From the NCBI RefSeq assembly GCF_019097595.1, contig NC_080716.1, positions 28,415,901 through 28,479,900 on the forward strand: DNA of 64,000 nt. Direction: 5' to 3'. Under the pieces are notes generated by a model. It did not search any database. It had not been told where the DNA came from and was given only the letters and a program-made list of their open reading frames with translations. A program made the position numbers and the translations under genes. Source of the stretch: Hemibagrus wyckioides. Lineage: Eukaryota; Chordata; Actinopteri; Siluriformes; Bagridae. Shown here piece after piece: positions 24,461 to 37,800 of the stretch (its first letter is position 1; each line of letters opens with the position of its first letter).

Positions 24461-25430
24461 AGGCTAGCCCAGTGGCTTATTAATCTTAGCCAAATCCATA
24501 TGTTGAATAAATACATAACTGGCTATAAAATTGACATTAAAACTAATTACAAAAACTGAAATAATGTTTTTACAAACAAATTTACATTAATTCCATTATT
24601 AATCTTTTAAGATTTGCATGCAGAAGACAAAAGTAACTAAAAAAATATCATATATTACTTTCTATAATACTGATCTTAAGATATACTTTAAAGCCCTTTC
24701 ATAGACGAGAAAACAAAACAAGACACTTTAAAAAAAACAATTAAAAAAAAAATAAAGCCGATCAAATTCACGTAACTTCCCAAACGTTCATATTTTGTAT
24801 ATCTTTTTCTATTAGTGTTGTTGTTTTTGTTCTATTGTTGATTTCACAGTCTTCAAATTCTTAAACAATGTATTCGAATTTTTTGCTCAGAAGGTTAACA
24901 AAAGGAGAGAAAAACAAAAACGGACCCTTGAGAAAAGACCATAACCTTCTTTACTCCAGGGATGCTTTATCATGGTGGTCTAACCCTGTGGTCTGACCAT
25001 AATTTCCTAAGAAGAAATTTCAGTATATAGATGTGACAATTAAAGGTTCATTATTCTTTATTCATACAGAGTCAGAGGCATTAATGTGATGAAATGTGGC
25101 GTTGTATTAGAAGGTGCTGCCCTCTGCTGGACACTAACATTGAAAAAGTAACAAATGAAATAATCTAGCTCTCCAATTGCCGTCGTATTTTCTCATTAAA
25201 ACTTTTTTTTTATATATATAAAACCGACGGAATAATGTACATGATGTTGTTTTTGTTTTTATATTTTGCTTTTCGGTGGATTTTGAGGAAAATTGCTGAG
25301 CAAAAAGGTTTAGCTATAAGTCACTATTAATCCACTTTAATCGGAGACTCCATTATGATGAACCCCTGAAACCTGACACTGGAGCAAACAGCCAGGAGAG
25401 AGTATAAAATAATCCTTTAAAATCAAAGTG

Positions 25431-25513
25431 CCATTAATGCAGACCATACAGAAACTGGAGCTACTGGATCCTTGGTTTGAGACAGATTGGACAGAGATAT
25501 TGGCTTGTGCCAT
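25431..25513 (-). pseudogene. finTRIM RING-exon relic F
   Basis: The minus strand starts with MAQANIS from an ATG at 25,513 and ends in FCMVCING, identical to the RING of D and C at both ends, but it is 83 bp where copy C has 122 bp. The first RING cysteines are lost, and downstream of FCMVCING homology stops. The upstream region (25,514-25,700) is a well preserved promoter copy. A whole finTRIM copy between B and C was thus deleted except for this start. Confidence 0.85.
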
Positions 25514-25700
25514 TTTACTGAAAAGCAAACACTCCAGTCAGTAACAGCAGCTCACACTTCCTGGTTCAGTTTGTAAAAGCCGTGTGGAAGACGGGTGTGT
25601 GTAAAGAAAAGGAAAAAGGCATGAGAAGATCTGCACGTGGTAAATCATCGGACTAATCAGGGACAGATTAGCTTTCATTTCCGGGAAAGTTGCCAGATGT
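25514..25700 (-). promoter_or_regulatory. Promoter copy of relic F
   Basis: Very similar to 9,686-9,870 and 32,881-33,050: ETS-like CAGGAAGTG, then GAAATGAAA at 25,673-25,681 (minus strand) and TTGCCAG. It still has all elements of a finTRIM promoter but no functional exon. Confidence 0.55.
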
Positions 25701-26149
25701 GTGTTAGAGAAGCGGATTTAAAAATCAATCAATCAATCAATAAATAACCAATAAACTCAGCCTTGTTTAAATCATTTTTAACCTCAACATACACACAGTG
25801 TTCGTAATCAGTGATTTAATTTGTGCATGAAAATAACATTTTGAAGAACATTCTTAAAGAAAATATGTGGTCTACTATATTCATTTCTTTAGTACAGACA
25901 GAAGAACCTCCAACCTAGAAACCAAGCTTGATTACAAAAACCACAATCCAAAATTAAATGAACTTTGATGAAATATTTGATGATAATATATTGAATGATT
26001 CACAGATCTGGCAACCCAGGGAAGCAGAGAGATGAAAAAGTGGGAAGGAAAATAAGAGCGTTTGATTTAAATGCAAACCTAATAGTCTATTACTTGTAAT
26101 GATGACAGTGCCGTACATAGTGTTTAGTAAAATAACATAAAAAAAATAA

Positions 26150-26500
26150 GTAAATAAAACAATTAATAAAACCTCACCCTTACTATCTGGCTTTAGGCTC
26201 CAGGCCTGATTAGAGTAGGTCTTGTATGTTTCTAATTAATATTGGGAGGGAATCCTAATGTAACCTAGACTGGGGGGGATTATGTAAAATAACAGTGGAG
26301 TCAGAAATAAGGCATCAGTTCTGCAATGATACTAACCTTTATTGGTTATAGTAAAGTACATTTCAGCAACAAATAATGATGTCAATGTATTATACAACAA
26401 CATGCAATACTTCCTGAGTTATATTAGTTTACCAGACCTGATATTAAACACAGTGAAACAGTTGGCTGTAGAAGATCAAAAATACAGATAAAGAGGCAAA
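26150..26500 (-). repeat. finTRIM 3'-flank duplication block, copy 2
   Basis: Paralogous to 10,520-11,780 and 33,600-34,440; nearly identical to the latter over CATCAGTTCTGCAATGATAC and the following bases. Lies downstream of the B30.2 exon of copy B. Confidence 0.65.
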
Positions 26501-26759
26501 AGACAAGGCAAAGACAAAAAAAACAAAATTTTTTTTACAGGTGACATGTATGAACACTAAACTATACAATTTCATTCTAATTTAATACAGTTAATTTTAA
26601 TTTATGATTGTGTTTACTTAGTTTTTAATAGTATTGAGAATATAGATTTTAAACAAAAAGTCAGCTTTTTAATTTCTTGCCATTTTTAAAGGTAACATGC
26701 TTGTGATATCATTGTTACATGAATCATACAGTGCTAAACTAATCCAAAATCATCTATTT

Positions 26760-29700
26760 TCAGTTGCATAATTTTACTGTTGAATGGTAATTTAGCCCAA
26801 ATCCAGGGTAAAGAGGCTGAGTGAATGTGGTGTCAACTCTGTGGAGGAGCTTCATCGTGTCAGAGATGCTGTAGAAAGACAGTGTTCCTGCCTTGTGATC
26901 CACAAACACTCCTATTCTAGAGGAGCTGGAGGTAATAGGGATTTTAGTTTCTTGGTTGTTGTGCAAGAATGAGCATTTAGATGGTTGGCACAGCAAACTC
27001 CAGGACTTATCATTATGTCCAAACTGACATTCATTACCGCTTCCTTTCCTGCTGATGTTTTTATATGACACTGCTGTATTAACCCCTTTATCCCCGCTCC
27101 ACTCCACCTCCCAGTAACAGCGTCCAGACACACTCTCACTACACAACACCTGGGAGAAACATTCAAAGCTCTCTGGATCTTTTTGCATCTCTTGTGGTCC
27201 ATACATATGTTTTAAATATTTAGAAAATACATTGCTTCTGTCACTCGCCATTCTGTTTGAATCAGACAGATTCAAGAGGCGTTCATTTGCTGTGTTGGGA
27301 TCCAGTGTGAGCTGACAGGAATCTGATGGAAAGAAAAACGTTCTTTTAATCTTTTATGCTTTTGTCTTTCTGTTTCTTTAACTGTCACTTAAATATTTAT
27401 CAACTGATCACATGCTTCCTCTGAAACCAGCTGACTGCATCTTTTTGAACTATATGCCCATGAAAGCTACTGCCTTTCTGATTGACAGCTGAGAGAGAGT
27501 ATACCCCATCAACCCTAAGAGCACAATCAAACTTGCAACCTCTGGATGTTATTCTGTTGTGTGTTTGTATGGAAGAGGCACTTACATTGTAAAAAGTCCT
27601 CTCTGCTTAGCAGCATCATGTTTTTCTTCACTGGGAAACAGTTAAACAGAAATTTTGGTTCAATTACAAAGACAAACACAGCAGTTTATTTTAATTAACT
27701 GCCCAGCTAAACATGTAATATACACAAATGCTTCCAGTTAACCAATGCATTTAAAGCCATGGCTTAATTCTTGATTTTTGGATAATATAACTAATAAGCA
27801 AGTGCAAGGATAATGTAACTAATAAGCAAGCACAGATTTTATTGCACATACTGCAGACAGCTTGCCTGTACCATCCCCTTAAAGTTGAACAGTATAACAA
27901 TGCCATACCATGACCTGTCCAGCAGAGAAAGCCAGAGAGCACAGATCAACCTCCTCCTGCTTGGTAGCATGTATATAACCCTACATTCAAGGCCTCCTGG
28001 GAAGCATGTACACTATATTGCCAAAGGTTTTAGGACACCCATTCAAATCATTGTATTCAGATGTTCCAAATCTTCCATGACCACAGGTGTATAAAATCAA
28101 GCGCAGGGTTAGTGCATGGTGAGGCACACAGTGTGCAGAAGTCACCAACTTTGAGTCAATAACTACAGACCTCCAACCTTCAGATTAGCTCAAAAACTGG
28201 ACTCTAGAGCAGTGGAGACATGTTCTCTGGAATGACAAATCACTATTCTCTGTCTGGCAATCCGATGGACGAGTCTGGGTTTGTCAGTTGCCAGGAGAAC
28301 AGTACTTGCCTGGCTGCACTGTGCCAAGTGTAAAGTTTGGTGGAGGGGGATTATGATATGGGCATATTTGTCAGGGGTTGGGCTTGATCCCTTAGTTCCA
28401 GTGAAAGGAACTCTTAATGCTTTAGCATACCAAGAATTTTTTTTGACAATTTCATGCTCCCAACTTTATGGGAACAGTTTGGGGATGACGTCTTCCTGTA
28501 CCAACATGACTGCTCACCAGTGCACAAAGCAAGGTCCATAAAGACATGGATGAGCGAGTTTGTTGTTGACAAATCACAAAATGGTCTATGTTAAAAAAAA
28601 ATATTATAAAAGAAGAATATCCATAGGTGAAGGTCAGCTAATAGGCAGCTAGTAAAACCTAGAACCCAAACTGTTTAAACTGTCTTATATTACAGACTGA
28701 GTTCTAAAATGTCTCTGAAACTATTAAAATATAAACATCTGTAACGGAGCACCCGTAGGATTCATATGCAGAGAAATAGCTGTTTTAATAATAAAAACGC
28801 AATTCAAAACAGATAATCCAAACAGCAACAACAAGGCAGAGTCAAGAAAAACAGCCAAATAGTCCAGTAATCCAATCAAGCAGTCCGTGAAGCTAACAAT
28901 ATCCAACAATGGCAAACCAAAACAGCAATAAATCCAAAACAAAGAACGAAGGTCATAGACAATAGCGAAAACACGGAGAACAGAATAACGGCTCGGTATG
29001 CAATGAGTCAATATTCTGAAGAGGGTTCCCTCTGGCAAATGGGAGGGGAGGTTGTGGGCGATGTTGTAACATCACTTTAATCTGCGACCAAATTTTTTAG
29101 AAGAGTTCTCAACATTTGTCAAAATATAAGCAACTGTATAGCTTACAAAGACATCGAAAGAGAAAGAAAATAGAGAACTGTATTCTCATTAGAAAAACAA
29201 CTGACAATAAAATAATTCTTCACATTATAAATGTGCAGTGCAAGTAGCAATAAAGTGACAATTTTAAAGTGTCAAGTGGTGATAAAGTGTCAGTGTATAG
29301 CAGTGGCGGGCCATGCATTTTACACCTAGGCCTTCGCTGGTGTCCTTCCTGAATTAATCCACCTCCATAGCATCATTATGAGGCCATGGCAATAGATACT
29401 AATCAACCGTTAATTAACAAAGTAAAAAAGAAATTTTTTAGTATTAGTATATTATTTAGTATACTTTATTTAGTAAAAGTATTTCACATCTCACAAGGAA
29501 TAGTCCATTTTGTTATGGTTACTTTTCTCAAAAAAGACAAACGTATGCCTGCTAGATGGCCCCAGTGACGCCAACTCGAAATCTGATTGGTTAAAGGATC
29601 AGTTTCATTATTTTAAGCTTCGCGCACCTGCACTTTTAATTCAGCCGGGCAACACATGATGTCAGCCACTGGCTGAAAGATGATTGGATAAATACTCTTA

Positions 29701-32355
29701 TCATAAATATACACTACTGGAAGCAGCGCAACCAAGAGAAAGGTTATGAAATGTAGAGAATAGACTATTGGGAATAATTTAATACACATTCATGGAAAAA
29801 TATATTAAATATATTAACATGCTAGTCAGTGATTCAGATCACTGCTGTTTAGGCCAGCAGAGAAGGCCTTGCTGGCCCTGACGGTCCAACACTGGGATTA
29901 TTAGTAACTCTAAAAGTGCAGAGTGCCATTGAACAGATTAGTTGTATTCAAGTTGTATTTATTGCAAGAACTACTGGCTCATACACAAAACACTACTGTG
30001 ATATTTTGTTGAAAATGTTTGGTTTTCATTGTGCTAAATGTATTTGGAGAGAATGTAATGTTAGTAAATCTGTCTTACCTTCACTTGTTATCTTCTTAAG
30101 CTGCTCTGTAGAGCATGCTTCCAGCTTCACTTTTAACTCAGACACAGAATTTACTGCATCTTCAAATGAGAGTGCTAAAGGACTGATGGGTGGTGATACT
30201 GCAGATACAGGAGGGGTCACAGCAGGCGAAAAACACTAAACAGAGACAAAAACACAAAAGAAACAAACAAACAAACAAAATCGTTCAAATTCCAAATTAC
30301 TGCAAATTGACAGAAGTGAAATGTAAAATGAAAATGAAAAATCTGAATTTGTGAATATTTAATTATGTGAAAAATTTATAATACACAGTGTGGACAGTAA
30401 CCTGATTAAACCAGGGACCCTGTAGGTGTGAGAGAGCAATGCAACTTCACTTTTGTCACTGCTATATTCTCATGACAGCAACATTTTGCTACCAATAGAT
30501 TGCAGTAACCTTTTATAGTTTCTTTTCTAGTCTGGTCTTTATGAGTCTACACAGTGGTCCTATGGCCAGTTAGCATCTTAACATCCTTTTTATGTGGACT
30601 TTATATGATTATGGTCTCAGTGATGTTACCTGGAGGAAATGGATGGGATCTTCTGCATGTGAAAGCTCCTCCATCTCAGCAGCTCTTCTTTTTAGCTCTG
30701 CAATGTCCTGCTCCAGTTTTTTCAAGATTTCTTCAGCTCGACTCACTGCAGCGTTCTCCTGAGCTCTGATCTGCTGTGTCACCTGAGACAATCTTGTCTT
30801 AATAGATTTGATCAGATCAGAAAAGATCCTCTCAGTTTCCTGAACTGCTGTCTGAGCAGAGTGCTGTTAGGAGCCAAAAAGAAAAGGAAAGAATGAGAGA
30901 AAGAGAGAGATTTTACTTCATTTCCCTAGTTAATGTCACTGAGACTATTAATAGATGACTAAATAAGAGTGTGACTGATCCTGAAACAGCTCTTCCAGCA
31001 GCCAGATTGCTGTTCTTCATAAAATTCACCTTGTGGGACTCCACAGCCTTTGTTAGCTCCAAAAGCTCCTGCTCTCTCTCCTTGATTTTCTCCTGGAATG
31101 TTTCCTGCACCTTCAACAACTGTTTCTATGAATGAAGAACAGAATTTATATTGCTGTAAAGTAACACATTCAGTACATTTCTACTCTATAGATACACTTC
31201 ACACTCTTAGATACTATTAAAAATGTTGTCCCATCTTTAGAGCTATTAAAATTTCATTTATTTTGACCTCTGGGGGAAACTCTTTAAAGGTTATATGGTT
31301 ATATGCAGAAAATGTTTCAATCTAGAACATTTTTAAAACAGCAAGAACTCTTAGTTTGAAAATGCCTGAAATTAAATGCTGTAAAACATTTTTTGCAAAA
31401 ATTGAGAAACGCCATAAAGATTTACTGTCATCTAAAGAAAGCAATTCTTCCTTCATCTTCAGTCACTGCTCTATTCTGGTAAGTCCTGAGCCTAAAATGA
31501 CTGGGTGTAATGTGGGACTACACCCTTGGAAGGATGCCAGTCCAGTTTAAGCCACCTTGCATATTAACACACATATTAACATAAAGATAACATGCACAGA
31601 AACCCAAAACAGGCAATAACAGAAACTCAGTATTGAACTGGAGATGCTGTACCACTTTACCACCATAAAGGAATTTAATTAAAACTAAATCAATTTTACA
31701 TTAAGTGTACCTGCCATTGCATTTCCCCCCTAACTGTAGAAAGGGTTCCATGAGATAGAGTTACCTGTTTCTCAGCTCGTGCTGCTGCAGCTGATACTGT
31801 ATCATGTCCTTTATGTTCATCCATGGTACACAACATGCAGATACACTGCTGGTCAGTGCGACAGTAAACCTCCAGCAGTTTGTCATGCTGAGAGCAGATC
31901 TGCTCCTGGAGTCGTCTGGAGGCTTCCACCAGCTTGTGCTTCTTAAAGGCTGGAGATTTATAGTGAGGCTGGAGATGAGTTTCACAGAAAGAGGCCAGAC
32001 ACACCAGGCAGGACTTGATGGCTTTGGATTTATTCTCAGTACAAAAATCACACTCCACATCTTCAGGTCCAGCTGTAGACTGAGCAGGACGTGTAGCCTG
32101 GAGTCCTGTCTTCTTCAGTGTCTCTACTACTTCAGCCAGCATGGTGTTTTTACTCACAGCAGGTCTTGAAGTGAAGGTTTGTCTACACTGAGGACAGCTA
32201 TAGACTCCCTGATGATCCTCCTGATCCCAGCAGCCATTAATGCAGACCATACAGAAACTGTGTCCACAGAGAAGAGCTACAGGATCCTTGACAAGGTCCA
32301 GACAGATTGGACAGCTTAACTGATCCTGAAATCCGAACATACTCGCTTCTGCCAT
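26760..32355 (-). CDS. finTRIM copy B, complete RING-B-box-CC-B30.2 protein
   Basis: Exons are 32355-31765, 31125-31030, 30863-30630, 30235-30079, 27630-27586 and 27322-26760; 1,686 bp, 561 aa, open with consistent phases. RING cysteines and histidine are at the same positions as in the other copies, followed by two B-box modules, a coiled coil of 110 residues, a linker starting CFSPAVTPP, a short 45-bp exon 5 (two codons shorter than A, C and D), and a PRY-SPRY with [17 protein letters not shown] and LYPGF. Predicted ubiquitin ligase with B30.2 target binding. Exon 4 uses the TAG acceptor; the alternative CAG of copy C is absent here, which fixes the exon start. Intron 4 carries Tc1, LTR-like and hAT-like insertions. 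Intron 1 at 31,140-31,760 has nothing else. Confidence 0.9.
28010..28560 (+). mobile_element. Tc1-like remnant, family 3
   Basis: Starts near CACTATATTGCCAAAGGTTT and carries WTLEQWRHVLW, QSDGRVWVCQLPGEQY and LVPVKGTLNALAYQEF-type pieces on the plus strand. Internal deletion removes the DNA-binding part and there are frameshifts. Inside intron 4 of finTRIM B. Confidence 0.8.
28738..29050. mobile_element. Possible LTR-like insertion
   Basis: Begins TGTAACGGAGCACC and is rich in AACAGC and CAAAACA. Composition resembles the non-coding insertion at 22,145. Ends and target duplication not resolved. Confidence 0.3.
29300..29895. mobile_element. hAT-like short element
   Basis: Left end CAGTGGCGGGCCATGC; right end near GGCCCTGACGGTCCAACACTG, an imperfect inverted match. 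No transposase. It is the same type as 14,864-15,350 by its left end. Confidence 0.45.
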
Positions 32356-32842
32356 TTTACTGAAAAACAAACTCACACACACTCACTTACAGCAGCTCAC
32401 ACTTCCTGGTTCAGCCGTGTGGAAAACAGGTGTGTCTGAAAACTCATCTGATTTAAATTGCACAAAATAAACACACGACTTTTCTCAAAACAGACACTGC
32501 TAATAATCCTGCACATGAAAACACGAAAACCCTCAAACGAAACAGATCAAAATCCCGATTAAACAGTCAGGAACAGATATGTTTCACTTCTGTTAAAGTA
32601 AGAGCTGAGTTGCCAGGTGTTTGTTTAGAGGACTGCCTTTGAATAATTTAAAAATATACCAGGCGTCAAAAAGAAAAAACAGTCTAACAATAAATCTTAA
32701 AATCTTCAAAAAAAATTCTAAAACCCTGAATAGACAGCGATATTAAAACAAAATTGGGTTTGTATAACATCAAAAAGCCTCTCGACGTTTAGGGGAAAAT
32801 GATCTGGCAACCCAGAAAGGGGGACGAAAGCGAATGTGTGCG

Positions 32843-32850
<8 letters not shown>
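32356..32850 (-). promoter_or_regulatory. Promoter region of finTRIM B
   Basis: Matches the upstream DNA of E and A better than that of D. It has CAGGAAGTG and, at 32,582-32,590, the minus-strand GAAGTGAAA, followed by AAAGTAAGA and TTGCCAG. The FTR-A/E-like promoter ends at a (GA)n tract at 32,849-32,880. Confidence 0.5.
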
Positions 32851-32880
<30 letters not shown>

Positions 32881-32884
<4 letters not shown>

Positions 32885-33060
32885 TAACAGCAGCTCACAC
32901 TTCCTGGTTCAGTTTGTAAAAGCCGTGTGGAAGACAGGTGTGTGTAAAGAAAAGGAAAAAGGCATGAAAAGATCTGCACGTGGTAAATCATCGGACTAAT
33001 CAGGGACAGATTAGCTTTCATTTCCGGGAAAGTTGCCAGATATATGTTAGAGAAGCTGTT
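32881..33060 (-). pseudogene. Orphan finTRIM promoter without exon
   Basis: Nearly identical to 25,535-25,710 upstream of relic F: GCTCACACTTCCTGGTTCAG, GCCGTGTGGAAGAC, GCATGAAAAGATCTGCACG and GAAATGAAA (33,016-33,024, minus strand). Where the RING exon should begin there is only a (GA)n tract. A finTRIM copy between A and B was lost. Confidence 0.7.
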
Positions 33061-33424
33061 TCAAAATAAATAAATAATCAATAAACTCAGCCTTGTTTAA
33101 ATCATTTTTAAATACATCAAATCCTGTATTAGACAGCAATATAACCATACGTAGCTAAACATACACACGGTTTTCGTAATCAGTGCTTTAATCAGGGGAT
33201 GAACATAACATTTTGACAACATTCTTAAAGAAAAATGTGGTCTACTATATTCATTTATTTATTACAGACAGAAAAAACTCAAACCTACAAATCAAGCCGC
33301 TTGCAAAACACAAAATCTAATATTAAATGAACTTTGATCAAATACCTGTCGACACAGTGTGATAATTCACACATCTGGCAACCCAGAGAAGCAGGGAAGG
33401 AAAGTAAGATTTAAATGCAATCAG

Positions 33425-33590
33425 TCTATTGCTTACTTGAGACTGAGCTCTGATTGGCTTGTTTTCCAGCGTGCTGCGACCCGGACCCGCCCACTTTTGT
33501 TGTTAGCGAATCAATATTGTTTTTATATTACTCGGCCTCATGTGATTGGACCATTCACAACGAGTCCCACTATAATAAATAAAATTAAAA
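33425..33590. repeat. Dispersed repeat piece
   Basis: Matches 15,155-15,310, including CCCACTTTTGTTGTTAG-like sequence and GGCCTCATGTGATTGG. Probably an internal part of the hAT-like element type. Confidence 0.5.
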
Positions 33591-33599
33591 TAAATAAAT

Positions 33600-34440
33600 A
33601 AAACAATTAATAAAACCTCACCCTTACTATCTGGCTTTAGGCTCCAGGCCTGATTAGAGTAGGTATTGTATGTTTCTAATTAATATTGGGAGGGACAAGA
33701 AGTTTCAATGATTTATTTTTATTTTCTAGAACTAAAAATGTATTTCAAGTGGACTTCAGCAGAATTTTTAAAGCAGAAGCTGATGAAAATCCTAATGTAA
33801 CCTAGACTGGGGGGGATTATGTAAAATAACAGCGGAGTCAGAAATAAGGCATCAGTTCTGCAATGATACTAACCTTTATTGGTTATAGTAAAGTACATTT
33901 CAGCAACAAATAATGATGTCAATGTATTATACAACAACATGCAATACTTCCTGAGTTATATTAGTTTACCAGACCTGATATTAAACACAGTGAAACAGTT
34001 GGCTGTAGAAGATCAAAAATACAGATAAAGAGGCAAAACCAACAGAAAAATACAGAACACCTTGGTATTAGTTTTTAACATGATTAGGAGCTAAATGGTG
34101 AAAATATAGCAGCCCAACCCAAAACTCACATCTAGTCACACTGAAAACCTGTAGGATATAATAAAGCATTATATTTTATCCAACTAAAAAAAAAATGTTT
34201 GCTTTGCATTTAAATAATCAAAACATGTATGGTGATAATTATAGTGAGAGTAAAATGAGTTACTAATATGATCTTTTTTTCAAGAGTTAAAAGTATAACA
34301 ATAAAAATAGAAAATAACATTGACAATCATTATTTGAAAAATTGTAGATAATGAAGTTTGAACAGCGTTAGCAATAAATCATTGATACATAGACATGGAT
34401 TACACAGATGTCAGTATTTATTAGCCCAGAAATCTCTCAA
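33600..34440 (-). repeat. finTRIM 3'-flank duplication block, copy 3
   Basis: Paralogous to 10,520-11,780 and 26,150-26,500. Lies downstream of the B30.2 exon of copy A. Confidence 0.65.
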
Positions 34441-34841
34441 TTGTGTGATAATGTACAAGCTGTGGTGCTGCTTTGGGCTGAGGTGATGTCACATGATACT
34501 GAGACACTAGTGAAGAAGGCATAACAACACCTGTACTATCTCTGTATGCTGAAAAAACCCTCACAATTTTTTATCAGTTCATCTTCGAGAGCATCTGGCA
34601 GCATTACTTCCTGATATTTATATCAAGCAAGGTAAAGACAAAGTCAAGAAAATCATTTTACATACTTTTTATTCTAATTTAATACAATTAACTTTTCATT
34701 TTTAATGATGGTGAGCATGAAATTTTATAATTGTGTTTATTTAGTTTTCAACTCACTATTTTTTTTCAATAGAATGGAAGCTTTTTAAATTTATTGTTAC
34801 ATGAATCATGCACTGCTAAACTAATCCAAAATCATCTGTTT

Positions 34842-37800
34842 TCATTCACACAGTTTTACTGTTGAATAGGTATTTAGCCAGAATCCAGGGTAAAGAGGCT
34901 GCGTGAATGTGGTGTCAACTCTGTGGAGGAGATTCATCGTGTCAGAGACGCTGTAGAAAGACAAAGTTCCTGCCTTGTGATCCAAATAAACTCCTATTCT
35001 AGAGGAGGTGGAGTTTATGGGGATATTAGTTTCTTGGTTGTTGTGTAAAAAATAGTAACGAGGTGATTGACACAGCAAACTCCAGGACTTATCATTACGT
35101 CCAAACACACATTCATTACCATTTCCCTTCCTGCTGATGTCTTTATATGACACTGCTATATTAACTCCATTATCTCCGCTCCACTCCACCTCCCAGTAAC
35201 AGCGTCCAGACAAACTCTCACTACACAACACCTGGGAGTGATAGTAAAAGCTCTCTGGATTTTCACACCTATATTGTTTAGATGACCTTCTAATACAAGT
35301 TACCATTCTGTTTGAATCAGACAGTTGGAGAAGTACATGTGCTGTGTTGGGATCCAGTGTGAGCTGACAGAAATCTAATGGGGAAACAAAGAAGTAAAAA
35401 TGGTTTATTCTTTTGTTGCTTTAACTGTTACCTAAATATCTCATGAAAACCTAATCCATTTTTTGTGGCATAGTGGGAAAATGCGGGGGTGGTGTTGGCT
35501 CCCAGATTCCCAAATTCCCTCCCACCCTGAGAGCACAGCCAATTTTTCTCTCTATGCATGTGTATATAGAAGAAGAGATTCTTACACTGTAGAAATTCCT
35601 CCCTGCTTTGGGGTGACAGGATCAGGGTTTTCTTCACTAGGAAACAGTTAAACAGGTTATAGGTACAATCATAATAGGAAAAATTAAGATAATTTACACA
35701 ATTAATGTTTTTTTTTTATAGGAATTGACTAGCAAATATGACACAAATGTTTTTAATTAGCCAAGACATTTTTAAGTCACCCGTGGCCCGAGGATAGATC
35801 GGATAAGCGGTACAGACAGTGAAAAAAAAAATAATTTTTTTTTTAAGTCAATGGCTTAAATTTTGATTCCCTGTGAAGTTTGTATGTACAAGTTTGTGAA
35901 ATTGTAAATATGTCATCACTTTGGTCAGAGCAAAATGGAGGTGAAGCTTGTCTTATTTACTCTACGTCTAAAAATGTATTTTTTTTTTTCATTTCATTGT
36001 CTGTACCGTTTATCCAATCTATCCTCGGGTCACGGGAAGCCTGTGCCTATCTCAGGCATCACCGGGCATCAAGGCAGGATACACCCTGGATGGAGTGCCA
36101 ACCCATTGCAGAGCACCCACACACACTCATTCACTCACACAATCACACACTATGGGCGATTTAGAGTCTCCAATCAGCCTAGTAGCATGTCTTTGGACTG
36201 TGGGAGGAAATCCACCAAGCACGGGGAGAACATGCAAGCTCCAGACACACACACAGTGAGTGGGAGCGAGACTCGAACCCAGGACGCTGAGCCACCGTGC
36301 CGCCACTTCTAAAAATGTGTAAACTTTGAAACATATTATGTTTATAATCGAAAAATTTCTCTCCTTTAGGTGATTAAATGTTAACCAAGTGTCTTGTATT
36401 TCAATATATTTCAAACTTGCATATATCAAACACACAACCTTAACTGAAATCAATTTCCGAGATAAATAACATACAATTTCAACTAAATTTACTGTCACCT
36501 ACAGATGTTGCATCCACTGTTACCATCTTCAGTCCTGCATTGATGCTTGTACTTTTTTGTTTGTATTTATTTAAAAGATAAGTGGATAAGTGAAGACTTT
36601 TCATTTCCATCAGTGTTCTGCTGTTAGTATTTCTCTGCACAGCGTAGTGGTTAGAGTGCAAAAGGTTTGAGTCCTAGTCATGGCACACAAACAGAATTAA
36701 TGTAGGAGATAATTATCTAATTGAGCATTGAATAAAAAAAGCAAGCATCACACTGGGTTTAACAAGTAATTCAGATGAGGATGATAATGATGATGTGTCC
36801 AAGTGTATTTATACATACACTATTTTTACTTAGTTATTAGTTATAGTTATTGTTATTGTTTTTGCCTGAATAAAATATAACTTTTCCACTGTAACTACCA
36901 CAGTCTTTCAGTAAAAACAAACTGCACTTGAATTTATCTCAGCCTACTCTCCCTGACAATCATTAAAAATAGCATTGATGAGGTCTGTCTTTAAGAAAAT
37001 ATCCCTGGATCCATACTAAGCAACTACAGACCTGCTGCAGATCTTCCCTTATATGCAAAGTAATTGAGAAAGTTGTCTCCAACAAACCTATTACATTTTG
37101 TCATGTAATTAGACAACTTTTTCTCAGGTTTCTGGGACTGCCCTTATAAAGGCATCAGCAGAATGATGGACCCATTCTTCAACTCATTTTATTCAAACTC
37201 TATATACTTCTATTATGACAAATCATACAGAACAACATTCCTTCCCAAAGTTATGCAGATGATATAGGTGTCATTCTCATCAAACGTTGAAACTACTTAT
37301 AGTCTAATTGTGTCCGGGTATGGAGCAGATAAATAGTTAAATCATTTAAAAATCCCTTCAGTTAAATAATCGCAAGACAGTGGTCACTGACATATTAAAG
37401 TTGTCACAAAAACAGCATTGTTTGAGAAAGGCTTTACATCGATCTGGCAAAACATTAGGACCACCTGCCTAATATTGTGTTGTTCCACCTTTTGCTGCCA
37501 AAACAGCCCTGACCCAGCGAAACATGGACTTCACTAGATCCCTGAAGGTGTGCTGTGGTATCTGGCACCAAGATGTTAGCAGCAGATCCTCTGTGGGCCT
37601 CACCTCGCAACTCACATAAAGGAGACTTACAGGACTTAAAGGACTAACAGAACTTAAAGGATACTTTTGATAGATACTGACCACTGCAGACTTGGAGCAC
37701 CTCACAAGAACCACAGTTTTGGAGATGCTCTGATCCAGTCATCTGTCCATCACAATTTGACCCTTATCAAACTCACTCAAATCCTTACACTTGCCCATTT

